A stretch of 15,806 bases of DNA, taken from NCBI GenBank assembly GCA_002418685.1, contig DIEP01000147.1, positions 1-15,806 on the forward strand, written 5' to 3'. A program made the translations under genes and the position numbers. Shown here one piece after another: positions 1-6,648 of the stretch. Below the pieces are notes generated by a model. It made no database searches, was not told the DNA's origin, and saw nothing but the letters and a program-made list of their open reading frames with translations. Source of the DNA: Ignavibacteria bacterium UBA5771. GTDB taxonomy: Bacteria > Bacteroidota > Ignavibacteria > Kapaibacteriales > UBA2268. How positions within the stretch are numbered: position 1 is the stretch's first letter; every line of letters starts with the position of its first letter.

Positions 1-18
1 AGAAGTCAGATACAGTAA

Positions 19-432
19 TTACTGCTGAACTATACCTTCCCAAGTGACTTCGCAACCTGACCGTTGGAACATCGCTGAGACGCTGCAATATTTATCTTGT
101 GATAATTTAATTGCAGTATTGAAATCGTCAATCGAAGTATCAGGGCTAATTAGGATATATTTTAAATGTGCATTTGTAAAGACTTTTGGATGCTCACTTG
201 ATTGATTTGCTTCTATTTCAATTTTCATTGAGTTAATAGTCTTGCGTTTTTTGCGAAGAATAGAAATCACATCCATAAAAGTGCAAGCACCAAGAGATTG
301 AAGCATAATGGACATTGGAGAAGCTGCCGTTCCATTGCCTCCCACATCATTTGTGTCGAAATATGTGGTATGTTCCATCGCGTCTATGCCTTTGATCCGC
401 ATGTTTTCTTCAAGTTCTAATTCAACTTTCAT
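19..432 (-). CDS. OsmC/Ohr-family thiol protein
   Basis: A 137-residue protein of the OsmC family. Family members are small, usually dimeric alpha/beta proteins that use a pair of cysteines to reduce organic peroxides or act in related redox reactions in the cytoplasm. The first expected cysteine lies in the helix segment SLGACTFMDV (Cys50), the second in KYCSVSAMF (Cys116), and a third is Cys127. The segment GGNGTAASPMSIMLQSLGAC is the usual OsmC lead-in to the first cysteine. Length is normal for the YhfA-like branch, which is often annotated only as an OsmC family protein; the true substrate is unknown. The ATG at 432 is the only sensible start, and the Shine-Dalgarno is weak. It is transcribed toward the left edge; the upstream gap of 226 bases to the serpin gene contains a repeat, so it probably has its own promoter. 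Confidence 0.9.
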   Translation of the reverse strand: MKVELELEENMRIKGIDAMEHTTYFDTNDVGGNGTAASPMSIMLQSLGACTFMDVISILRKKRKTINSMKIEIEANQSSEHPKVFTNAHLKYILISPDTSIDDFNTAIKLSQDKYCSVSAMFQRSGCEVTWEGIVQQ

Positions 433-490
433 AATAACTCATTTTTTATAAATAAACGATTATGTAAAAAATAAATTCAAATGAATGCAG

Positions 491-629
491 TGTCAGAAAA
501 TTTTCCCCCTCTTTGTAAGAGGGTGCCAGGGGTGTTCCCTTCTTATTCTTGGTGAGTCGGACGTCCTCGTCTTACTATGTTTATTTATTTACTTATAGCC
601 CACGAATATACATTTCATTGCATACAGAC
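491..629. repeat. degenerate dispersed repeat, related to the element at 6318-6571
   Basis: This stretch fills the gap between the OsmC gene and the serpin 3' end. From the left it holds a CCCTCTTTGTAAGAGGG palindrome (about 508-523), then GGGGTGTTC, then a GGACGTCC palindrome (559-566). These occur in the same order as the hairpin, GGGGTGTTC and AGACG/CGTCT modules of the 6318-6571 element. The right part (595-629) matches the reverse complement of 6517-6571: it begins ATAGCCCA and ends ATTGCATACAGAC, with an internal deletion of roughly 19 bases. It therefore looks like two degraded pieces of one repeat family in opposite orientations. No coding potential is evident. The left end shares TGTCAGAAAATT with the 8674-8793 repeat. 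Confidence 0.6.
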
Positions 630-658
630 TACAAAGCACATTGCCCCTATAGACTTTT

Positions 659-1924
659 TCATATTTCCAAAATTTTTCCAATAAATATTATCGTCCCTGC
701 TTGAGTATCGCGTATTACAAACAAAAATGGATGATCAATATTCATTATTATTCGATGAGGCATCGAAGTATTAATCATTTCCACAGAAGTAGCAGCTGCG
801 GCTTCAGCTCCTTCTTCATCAACCAAAAGAAAAGTTTTATGCATTACTTCGTCAATACTAAGATTATGACCACCTAGCTTATCCATATTTGTGAAATCTG
901 CATAATCACGATCAAAAGCGAGACCCATGCCAAGTCTTTTTAAAGCATCATTTAATTTGATTTTATATTCTACTGTGAATTTTGGCATTGATAGTTCGAG
1001 TGTATCATGACTTAATCTCCCTATCCATTCATTATAATTCTCTTGTGTAAAAGCATTTATGCATTCATTTAGAGTCTTGCCTTCCTGGGGCAAAAATATT
1101 GTCATACTATAATTGCCATTGGAATAGGGCAAATCAATAATTTTGAAATATTCATTAGCCCCATGCGAGAGAAACTCTGTCTGATTCATCATTTTGCAAG
1201 TTTCCCGCTCCCCATTAATTTTGTAAAATGTTCCATCGATTGTTTTCTTTGCGTCAAATGGTTTATGCCATGCCCCTTTGAAATAAATCGCATTAATTAG
1301 AAACATCATAGAAGCATCATCAATGACTTCAATGATTTCTTTGATTTTTCCATTCGTCTTTTCATTTACCCAATTATTAATTGTCGCTTTTGAACCCGCA
1401 GGATCCTCAAAATTCAATCCTGCAATTTCTGCGTTAAAATGCTCCTTGCATACATCGAAAAAACTCTGTTCAAAATGGTAAGTATTCCTATACCAAATTG
1501 AATTTGCCAAGTCGAACTTGACATTAGGGTCTAAATTTGCAAGATAATCAATCAGCGTTTTATATGATTGGTTTATCTCATCCATCGGAATACCTTGCAA
1601 TTCCAGCGTTCTGAGCATTGAATCGCGAGTGGCTCCCGCGGCACCATTGACTGTCATTCCCAATGCCATCGAAATGCTCAAAGGAGATATGACGACGTTT
1701 TTATCACCTTCTTCACTGCTCACATCTTTGAATATTTTCAGTCCAAATGTATTATCGGAAGAAACTATCTGTTGTTCGCCTGCTGTAAGAGCGCGAGGGG
1801 GTGTGTAAACGGGGTCATCTGTGCTTGAGCAAGATGTTAAAATAACCAAAGAAATGATAGAAACTAACTGAAATAATTTACTATGCACATATCTTTTGAT
1901 GTGCAAAAGCGTTCGATTATCCAT
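659..1924 (-). CDS. Lipoprotein serpin, predicted inhibitory
   Basis: A 421-residue serine protease inhibitor of the serpin superfamily, predicted to sit on the cell envelope. The start at 1924 is chosen over an in-frame GTG at 1969 because ATG 1924 has a GGAGG five bases upstream. The N-terminus has a signal sequence ending in lipobox LTSC (Cys32), so it should be lipidated. The serpin core is complete: NVVISPLSISMALGM near the start, FLINAIYFKGAWHKPF in the middle, and the C-terminal HPFLFVIRDTQAGTIIFIGK. The reactive-centre hinge EEGAEAAAATSVEM (from about residue 370) keeps the small-residue run needed for loop insertion, as in inhibitory serpins, although P14 is Ala rather than the usual Thr/Ser. 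Gapless alignment with alpha-1-antitrypsin places P1-P1' at Thr386-Ser387, which argues against a trypsin-type target. The target protease is unknown. Confidence 0.93.
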   Translation of the reverse strand: MDNRTLLHIKRYVHSKLFQLVSIISLVILTSCSSTDDPVYTPPRALTAGEQQIVSSDNTFGLKIFKDVSSEEGDKNVVISPLSISMALGMTVNGAAGATRDSMLRTLELQGIPMDEINQSYKTLIDYLANLDPNVKFDLANSIWYRNTYHFEQSFFDVCKEHFNAEIAGLNFEDPAGSKATINNWVNEKTNGKIKEIIEVIDDASMMFLINAIYFKGAWHKPFDAKKTIDGTFYKINGERETCKMMNQTEFLSHGANEYFKIIDLPYSNGNYSMTIFLPQEGKTLNECINAFTQENYNEWIGRLSHDTLELSMPKFTVEYKIKLNDALKRLGMGLAFDRDYADFTNMDKLGGHNLSIDEVMHKTFLLVDEEGAEAAAATSVEMINTSMPHRIIMNIDHPFLFVIRDTQAGTIIFIGKILEI

Positions 1925-2089
1925 AAATCCTCCATTTATTTTAAATAAAATTTCTGAATCTAATTTCACAAGACAATCATTTGCAATTTAATAATAATAT
2001 ATTAAATATATCAACAATTTGTGATAATAAATTAAAAAATGTAACGATTCTTTACATATTCAAATCCTCTGAATTCTTTGGAAATTACT

Positions 2090-2097
2090 TAATTTTG
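2090..2097 (+). promoter_or_regulatory. candidate -7 box (TAATTTTG) for the Nudix-par operon
   Basis: TAATTTTG matches the Bacteroidota housekeeping -7 consensus TAnnTTTG and lies 21 bases before the Nudix ATG in a strongly AT-rich 150-base gap. No TTTG at the expected -33 spacing is seen (one TTTG lies only 9 bases upstream), so the call rests on the -7 box and position alone. Confidence 0.35.
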
Positions 2098-2118
2098 AAA
2101 ATTGAATAATTGTAAATA

Positions 2119-2664
2119 ATGATTATTAAGTGGGAAACTGTTGCAAGTAAGGAAATCGCTGATTTCAAAATTTTCCAAGCTGAGCAAATTCGACGGCGAC
2201 ATCCAATAAAAAATAAAGAAGCAGATTTTATTGTGCTAAATTCACATAATTGGGTTAATATTGTTCCAATTACCACAAATAATGAAATACTATTAATCGA
2301 GCAATACCGTCAAGGAAGCGATAGCATAACTCTCGAGATTCCCGGCGGTTTAATTGAAAATGATGAAGAACCGATTAATGCTGCAATTCGTGAATGTATG
2401 GAAGAAACAGGATATGAAAGCAATGAGCTACCAATTTTGACAGGCGTCTCTTTGCCGAATCCAGCATTTTTGAATAATCAATGTTTCAGTTATGCTTTGT
2501 TTAATGTGGAAAATCGATATAGTCAACATTTTGATGATGATGAGGATATACGTGTTATCCCAACGCCAATACCAGAAGTTAAGCGTTTAATTAAAGAAGA
2601 AAAAATCAATCATTCAATAATTTTAACTGCTTTATTTTACTTTTTTTTAAAATTTGAATATTAA
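2119..2664 (+). CDS. Nudix hydrolase, ADP-ribose pyrophosphatase-like
   Basis: A 181-residue cytoplasmic Nudix enzyme, expected to hydrolyse a nucleoside-diphosphate-linked compound such as ADP-ribose to AMP plus a phosphosugar. The Nudix box GX5EX7REUXEEXGU is complete from Gly77 to Tyr99 (GLIENDE, then RECMEETGY); the only deviation is Cys93 at the hydrophobic U position. The upstream IEQYRQG...LEIPGG and downstream SLPNPAFLN segments are typical of the ADP-ribose pyrophosphatase branch, but substrate cannot be fixed from motifs. There is no recognisable Shine-Dalgarno; the leader is AT-rich, as is common in Bacteroidota. It is the first gene of a six-gene run, with its stop 4 bases before the parA ATG, so it is probably cotranscribed with parAB. 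Confidence 0.9.
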   Translation: MIIKWETVASKEIADFKIFQAEQIRRRHPIKNKEADFIVLNSHNWVNIVPITTNNEILLIEQYRQGSDSITLEIPGGLIENDEEPINAAIRECMEETGYESNELPILTGVSLPNPAFLNNQCFSYALFNVENRYSQHFDDDEDIRVIPTPIPEVKRLIKEEKINHSIILTALFYFFLKFEY

Positions 2665-2668
2665 GAAG

Positions 2669-3460
2669 ATGGGAAAAGTTATAGCAATTGCGAATCAGAA
2701 GGGTGGAGTAGGCAAAACGACAACGGCAATAAATTTATCGGCATCGCTTGGAGTCCTCGAACTTCCTGTTTTGCTTGTTGATAATGATCCGCAAGCAAAT
2801 TCATCATCAGGATTGGGAATTGACCCAAAATCTGTGAAAAATACAATCTATGATTTATTGCTCGGCGAGGAATCAATTGAAAATGTGATAATTCCGACTA
2901 ATTTCCCAAATCTATCAATTATACCTTCATCGATCAATCTTGTGGGTGCAGAAATTGAACTTGTAAGCCAATCAGATAGGGAAATTCGCTTGCGAAAAGC
3001 TTTAGAATCAATCATGGATAAATATTCTTTTATAATCATTGATTTACCACCATCGCTTGGTTTGCTAACTGTTAATGGCTTGGTAGCAGCTGATTCTGTG
3101 CTTATTCCTGTGCAATGCGAATATTACGCTCTTGAAGGTTTGGGGCAATTATTGAACACTGTTTCGCTCATTCAATACAATTTTAATCAAAAACTTGAAA
3201 TTGAGGGAGTGCTTCTAACGATGTATGATTCTCGATTGCGAATATCTAATTCGGTGCTTGCAGACGTTCAGAAGCATTTTGGAGACAAAGTTTTCAAAAC
3301 TATAATTTCAAGAAATGTGCGATTGGCAGAAGCCCCAAGCTTCAATATGCCCGTAATTGAATATGATGCTCTATCGGTGGGTGCTCAAAATTATCTTGCC
3401 CTTGCAAATGAAATTTATTTAAATAATAAAGATTATCTTATAAATCATAAAAATGCATAA
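2669..3460 (+). CDS. parA: Chromosome-partitioning ATPase ParA/Soj
   Basis: A 263-residue ParA-type ATPase, which cycles on the nucleoid between ATP-bound dimers and monomers to move ParB-parS complexes. The deviant Walker A KGGVGKTT (residues 11-18, signature Lys11), the switch region VDNDPQANSSSG (37-48) and Walker B IIIDLPPSLGLLT are all present. There is no N-terminal DNA-binding extension, so it is the short chromosomal type rather than a P1-plasmid ParA. The ATG at 2669 is preferred to an in-frame TTG at 2654: the protein then begins MGKVIAIANQ like its relatives, and the TTG would overlap the Nudix gene. The Shine-Dalgarno is a weak AAGAAG. parB follows after 24 bases. Full length and intact. 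Confidence 0.96.
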   Translation: MGKVIAIANQKGGVGKTTTAINLSASLGVLELPVLLVDNDPQANSSSGLGIDPKSVKNTIYDLLLGEESIENVIIPTNFPNLSIIPSSINLVGAEIELVSQSDREIRLRKALESIMDKYSFIIIDLPPSLGLLTVNGLVAADSVLIPVQCEYYALEGLGQLLNTVSLIQYNFNQKLEIEGVLLTMYDSRLRISNSVLADVQKHFGDKVFKTIISRNVRLAEAPSFNMPVIEYDALSVGAQNYLALANEIYLNNKDYLINHKNA

Positions 3461-3484
3461 ATTTGCAAAAAATGAAGGCAAACA

Positions 3485-4411
3485 ATGAAAACAAGAACGG
3501 GTTTAGGCAAAGGGCTTGATGCTTTACTTCCCAATTCGGAATATGTCTCGCAGACAAGTTCCCCTCAATTTAGGGATAATTCCAAATTTTTTGATTTTAT
3601 TGAAATTGCTAAAATTATAATCAATCCTTATCAACCAAGGCAAAGTTTCGATACTCAAGCAATCGAAGAATTAAGCCAATCAATCAAAAAGCATGGGCTT
3701 TTGCAACCTATCACTGTTCGGCGCGTCATTGATGGCTATGAGCTAATCACGGGGGAACGAAGGATGCGTGCCTCCAAACTTGCAGGATTTGATAAAATTC
3801 CTGCTTATATACTTGTAATTGATGAAGATGTAAAATTGCTCGAAATGGCAATTATTGAAAATGTGCAAAGAGTAGATTTAAATCCAATTGAACTTGCAAG
3901 CGGCTACCAACGGTTGATTGAAGAATGCAACTACACCCAAGAACAAGTGGCAGAACGCGTTGGCAAGGAACGCTCAACTGTTACAAATTTTATTCGTTTG
4001 CTTAAATTGCCCGAAAAAGTCCAAGATGATTTGCGCGATGGATATTTGACTATGGGGCATGCTCGCACACTTCTTTCGTTAAATGAAAAAGAGTTGATTC
4101 TTGCTGCCGAAGATGAAATCAAAAACAATCAACTTTCTGTCCGGCAGTCTGAACGACTTGTCAGAGATATACTGGAAGGTAAATTTGCACTTGTTAATGG
4201 AAAATTGCAATCTACAAAAGCTCTCGAACAGAAAGATTTTAAAGAAGAAATACGTATATTTTTACAAGATAAAGAGGATGACCTTCGTCAAAGGTTTGCG
4301 ACAAAAGTAAAAATCAAAGCAAAAGATTCTGATAGTGGATCAATTGAATTTGAATTTTACTCAAAAGATGAATTTGATAGATTGATAGAATTATTTACAA
4401 AATTGAATTGA
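3485..4411 (+). CDS. parB: Chromosome-partitioning protein ParB/Spo0J
   Basis: A 308-residue ParB, the CTP-dependent clamp that loads at parS and works with ParA. The N-terminal RTGLGKGLDALLP is the conserved ParA-stimulating tip. The CTPase/ParB domain shows NPYQPRQSF (47-55), GERRMRASK (90-98) and ENVQRVDLNPIE (125-136). A helix-turn-helix follows at about 151-173 (TQEQVAERVGKERSTVTNFI), then LTMGHARTLLSL, and a C-terminal dimerisation region. All key motifs are intact. The next gene starts 1 base after the stop, suggesting translational coupling. I saw no parS-like 16-base palindrome (TGTTNCACGTGNAACA type) in this window; chromosomal parS sites are usually near the origin. Confidence 0.96.
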   Translation: MKTRTGLGKGLDALLPNSEYVSQTSSPQFRDNSKFFDFIEIAKIIINPYQPRQSFDTQAIEELSQSIKKHGLLQPITVRRVIDGYELITGERRMRASKLAGFDKIPAYILVIDEDVKLLEMAIIENVQRVDLNPIELASGYQRLIEECNYTQEQVAERVGKERSTVTNFIRLLKLPEKVQDDLRDGYLTMGHARTLLSLNEKELILAAEDEIKNNQLSVRQSERLVRDILEGKFALVNGKLQSTKALEQKDFKEEIRIFLQDKEDDLRQRFATKVKIKAKDSDSGSIEFEFYSKDEFDRLIELFTKLN

Positions 4412-4412
4412 A

Positions 4413-4844
4413 ATGCAGATGGATAGGCTAATTCATCATCAATTAGTAAGAGTGATTTATGCTGATACTGATAAAATGGGGTTTGTTTACAATGGCACAT
4501 ATTTTAGATTTTTTGAAATTGGAAGGACAGAATTAATGCGTCATTTTGGTTTAATATATTCCGATTTAGAGAATTTTGGTTATCAATTGCCACTATTGGA
4601 AGCCCATGCAAATTATCGCTCTGCTGCCCATTATGATGATTTGCTCGATATAGAAACAACGCTTGATTTGGATAATATTGGACCGAAAGTACGTTTTAAT
4701 TATAAAATAACTAATTCAGATTTATTAATTGCAGATGGTTGGACGTCACATATTTTTATGAAAATTGAGAATCAAAAAGCTGTGAAGCCACCAAGAGTAT
4801 TTATGGATAGAATTGAACTATTAAGAATAAATTGTAAAATATAA
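4413..4844 (+). CDS. Acyl-CoA thioesterase, YbgC/FcbC (hotdog fold) family
   Basis: A 143-residue single-domain hotdog thioesterase that would hydrolyse acyl-CoA thioesters in the cytoplasm. The signature near the N-terminus reads YADTDKMGFVYNGTYFRFFE (residues 16-35) and includes the acidic DTD motif used for catalysis in this family. The position usually filled by His in VYHxxY is Asn here (VYNGTY). The rest follows the family, with a RTELMRHFG segment and a VRFNYKI core strand. In Proteobacteria ybgC sits with the Tol-Pal genes; here it is inserted between parB and a T9SS barrel gene, so its role is not given by context. The ATG at 4413 lies 1 base after the parB stop; a second in-frame ATG at 4419 is possible. 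Confidence 0.85.
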   Translation: MQMDRLIHHQLVRVIYADTDKMGFVYNGTYFRFFEIGRTELMRHFGLIYSDLENFGYQLPLLEAHANYRSAAHYDDLLDIETTLDLDNIGPKVRFNYKITNSDLLIADGWTSHIFMKIENQKAVKPPRVFMDRIELLRINCKI

Positions 4845-4855
4845 ATCAAATTTAA

Positions 4856-5797
4856 ATGCGAAGAAAATTCATTATTATAATAATATTCGCGATTTTTGGA
4901 TCTGCGGGTGCAAAAAGTGAGAATACATTTAATTTCCTGCGAATGATCGGAAATGCTCGCTCGTCAGCATTGGCGGGTAGCTTCATTTGCGTTGAAAATG
5001 ACCTCAATGCAGTGCTGTTCAATCCTGCTACTCTTTGGACAGTTGAAGATAGAAATTTTACATTCACTTTCTTGAAGCATGCTCTTGATATAAATTCAGG
5101 AAATACAAGCTACAAACTTCCTGTCAATTGGTTGAATGGCAAATTCGCCACTTCAGCATCTTTCACAAATTATGGCTCTTTTGATTATGCTGATAAAGAT
5201 GGGATAAAAGATGGCGGAACATTTTCAGCTAATGATGTAAATCTTGCAGGTTATTATTCTAACAAAATAGATACTAACTTCTTTTATGGTGTTGGTCTGA
5301 AATTCATTTATTCAGGCATTGAAAATTACTCCTCGTCCGCTGTGGCTCTTGATCTTGGCATCCTCTATAAATTAGCAGATAATAGAACAAATATTGGCGT
5401 TTCATTGCTCAATACAGGATTCCAACTTTCGTCTTATGCAGGGTCGAGCGAAAGTTTGCCAATAGATTTGCGTATTGGATTCAATCATCATTTGAAAGGG
5501 TTACCTTTGCTCTTCAATTTTAATTTCCATCATTTGGCTGATGATGTCGATAATTTCGGGGAGCGGTTCAAGAATTTATCAGTCGGTGGTGAATTCTATA
5601 TTGGCGAAAATGTGGATTTGCGAGTTGGTTATGATAATCAAATTCGTAATGTCCTTACAAATAATACTGATAAAGGACTTTCAGGCTTCAGCGCTGGATT
5701 GGGAATCAAAACAAAATATATAGATATAGATTATGGCTTCTCTCAGTATAGCTCAGCAGTTAATTTACATAGATTTTCAGTTTCATTAAATTTATAA
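4856..5797 (+). CDS. porQ: PorQ-like type IX secretion outer-membrane barrel protein
   Basis: A 313-residue protein with a signal peptide (hydrophobic core at residues 5-18, cleavage near AGAK) and a predicted outer-membrane beta-barrel. The opening after the signal, FNFLRMIGNARSSALAGSF, then ENDLNAVLFNPATLW (48-62) is the PorV/PorQ-family pattern of a small-residue ALAG loop followed by an NPA motif. The later TNYGSFDYADKDGIKDGGTF block and the LPIDLRIGFNHHLKGLPLLF block resemble PorQ more than PorV. In T9SS, PorV and PorQ act on the outer membrane in handling and anchoring cargo. The start lies 11 bases after the thioesterase stop, so the gene is part of the par run. The assignment is by motif memory, not a search; a generic PorV/PorQ barrel is the alternative. 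Confidence 0.72.
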   Translation: MRRKFIIIIIFAIFGSAGAKSENTFNFLRMIGNARSSALAGSFICVENDLNAVLFNPATLWTVEDRNFTFTFLKHALDINSGNTSYKLPVNWLNGKFATSASFTNYGSFDYADKDGIKDGGTFSANDVNLAGYYSNKIDTNFFYGVGLKFIYSGIENYSSSAVALDLGILYKLADNRTNIGVSLLNTGFQLSSYAGSSESLPIDLRIGFNHHLKGLPLLFNFNFHHLADDVDNFGERFKNLSVGGEFYIGENVDLRVGYDNQIRNVLTNNTDKGLSGFSAGLGIKTKYIDIDYGFSQYSSAVNLHRFSVSLNL

Positions 5798-5809
5798 ACG
5801 GAGTTTTTT

Positions 5810-6214
5810 GTGAAAAGATTAATTATTTTATTAGCATTCATTACTTTTTCATTTACAGGTTATTCGCAGCAACAACCAAAATTGCAACCTCAACAGCAGC
5901 AAGATGTGCAAATCCTTCATCCAAGCGTTATAGTTGGTGATATTGCATTCATCGGGCAAACGCTTAAAACCGTCGAAATCAAAGGTTCGGAAGTTAATGC
6001 TTATCTTGAAGTCGAGCAAGAGTTTACTAAAATTCTCACTGATTTGCAAGAGCAAAAAAAGAAATTGATGGATACCGTTCAAGTAAATATCCCACTAAAT
6101 GTAGCCCAGAATGCGATTACATTTATGGATAGAGCTACTCTTACGGGTCAGAATGCAATTATTTACAAGAGATTTGTCGATGCTCTTGTTGCATCTGCAA
6201 AGACGGCAAAATAA
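5810..6214 (+). CDS. Small secreted protein of unknown function, downstream of porQ
   Basis: A 134-residue protein I do not recognise. It has a clear Sec signal peptide (MKRLIILLAFITFSFTGYSQ, cleavage expected near residue 20), a glutamine-rich stretch at 20-32 (QQQPKLQPQQQQD), then a compact domain. Residues 62-90 are rich in charged and leucine-type residues and could form a helix or coiled coil (LEVEQEFTKILTDLQEQKKK). There is no cysteine, no lipobox and no membrane segment after the signal, so it should be periplasmic or surface-located. The start is GTG at 5810 with GGAG seven to ten bases upstream. It follows porQ by 12 bases and is the last gene of the run, so a role alongside the PorQ-like protein is possible but is only an inference from position. 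Confidence 0.8.
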   Translation: MKRLIILLAFITFSFTGYSQQQPKLQPQQQQDVQILHPSVIVGDIAFIGQTLKTVEIKGSEVNAYLEVEQEFTKILTDLQEQKKKLMDTVQVNIPLNVAQNAITFMDRATLTGQNAIIYKRFVDALVASAKTAK

Positions 6215-6222
6215 TAAGTTGT

Positions 6223-6262
6223 CTATATCGACTATCGGCTTAACCCCATAGTTGATGTATAG
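6223..6262 (+). terminator. strong hairpin ending the par-porQ run (no U-tract)
   Basis: Eight bases after the last stop codon of the run, CTATA (6223-6227) plus TCGACTAT (6228-6235) pair with ATAGTTGA (6248-6255) plus TATAG (6258-6262). This gives a 13-pair stem with one G-U pair, a 2-base bulge (TG) and a 12-base loop. There is no following T-run, so it is either a non-canonical terminator or an mRNA 3'-end stabiliser. The pairing is seen directly; the function is inferred from position. Confidence 0.45.
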
Positions 6263-6317
6263 TTGCAGCAGCAGACATTTAATGCTTCTATAATTATCTA
6301 TGAAATAGAATCAAATT

Positions 6318-6571
6318 ATAGCCCATTAATTCATTCGTGGGAAAAAGATTGAACACCCCCCGACCCCCTCTTATGAAGAGGGGGAGCTGAAAAAAATTCC
6401 CCTCTTATGAAGAGGGGGAGCTGAAAAAATTCCCCTTTTATGAAGAGGGGGGAGCTAAAGAAAATTCGTCTCTTATGAAGAGGGGATAAAGGGGTGTTCG
6501 TGGCATAGACGCCCCCGTCTGTGCATGCAATGAATTGTATATTTATACCCACAATTAAAATTATGGGCTAT
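6318..6571. repeat. fold-back (MITE-like) element with terminal inverted repeats
   Basis: This element occupies most of the 434-base gap between the small secreted protein and the next gene. The ends at 6318-6341 and 6548-6571 are imperfect inverted repeats, 19 of 24 positions matching: each begins ATAGCCCAT read inward and closes on GTGGG. Inside are a tandem array of palindromes (6365-6490), GGGGTGTTCGTGG, and a small hairpin AGACG-CCCC-CGTCT (6507-6520). No transposase is present, and the only open frame is a low-complexity translation of the repeat. Related pieces lie at 491-629. It looks like a non-autonomous dispersed element. The remaining bases up to 6648 are AT-rich and must hold the promoter of the next gene, but I see no clear box there. 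Confidence 0.65.
6365..6490. repeat. tandem array of about 3.7 palindromic 33-35-base units
   Basis: Copies run 6365-6398, 6399-6431, 6432-6466 and a partial 6467-6490. Each unit carries a palindrome of the form CCCCTCTT-ATG-AAGAGGGG (8-9 base pairs, 3-base loop) followed by a linker like AGCTGAAAAAAATT. Because every unit is itself a perfect or near-perfect hairpin, the transcript or single strand could form a row of hairpins. Copies 1 and 2 are nearly identical, while copy 3 and the partial copy have drifted. Not a CRISPR array: the linkers are part of the repeat and are not unique spacers. Confidence 0.85.
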
Positions 6572-6648
6572 CATTGACAATTAATGTGTTTATTATGAAC
6601 TAATTGCAGCAATCTCATATCAACTTGATTTTCAAATAGGAATAGTAT

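Noticed and set aside
1925..1969. Serpin start at GTG 1969, adding 15 residues
   Set aside because: ATG 1924 has a strong GGAGG at ideal spacing and gives a normal lipoprotein signal peptide; the extension (MKLDSEILFKINGGF) is not signal-like.
6365..6490. Possible CRISPR array (regular 33-35-base repeats)
   Set aside because: The units abut directly, the linkers are part of the repeat and there are no unique spacers; no cas genes are nearby.
6331..6552. A 73-codon minus-strand open frame across the tandem repeat
   Set aside because: Its translation is the repeat unit itself (PLFIKGEFF-type strings repeated) and starts at GTG without a ribosome binding site. This is a well-known kind of spurious ORF over dispersed repeats.
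6574..6596. TTGACA with a downstream TATTAT as a sigma70-type promoter for the barrel gene at 6649
   Set aside because: The spacing is only 11 bases, far from the usual 17, and the other candidate promoters in the window follow TAnnTTTG instead.
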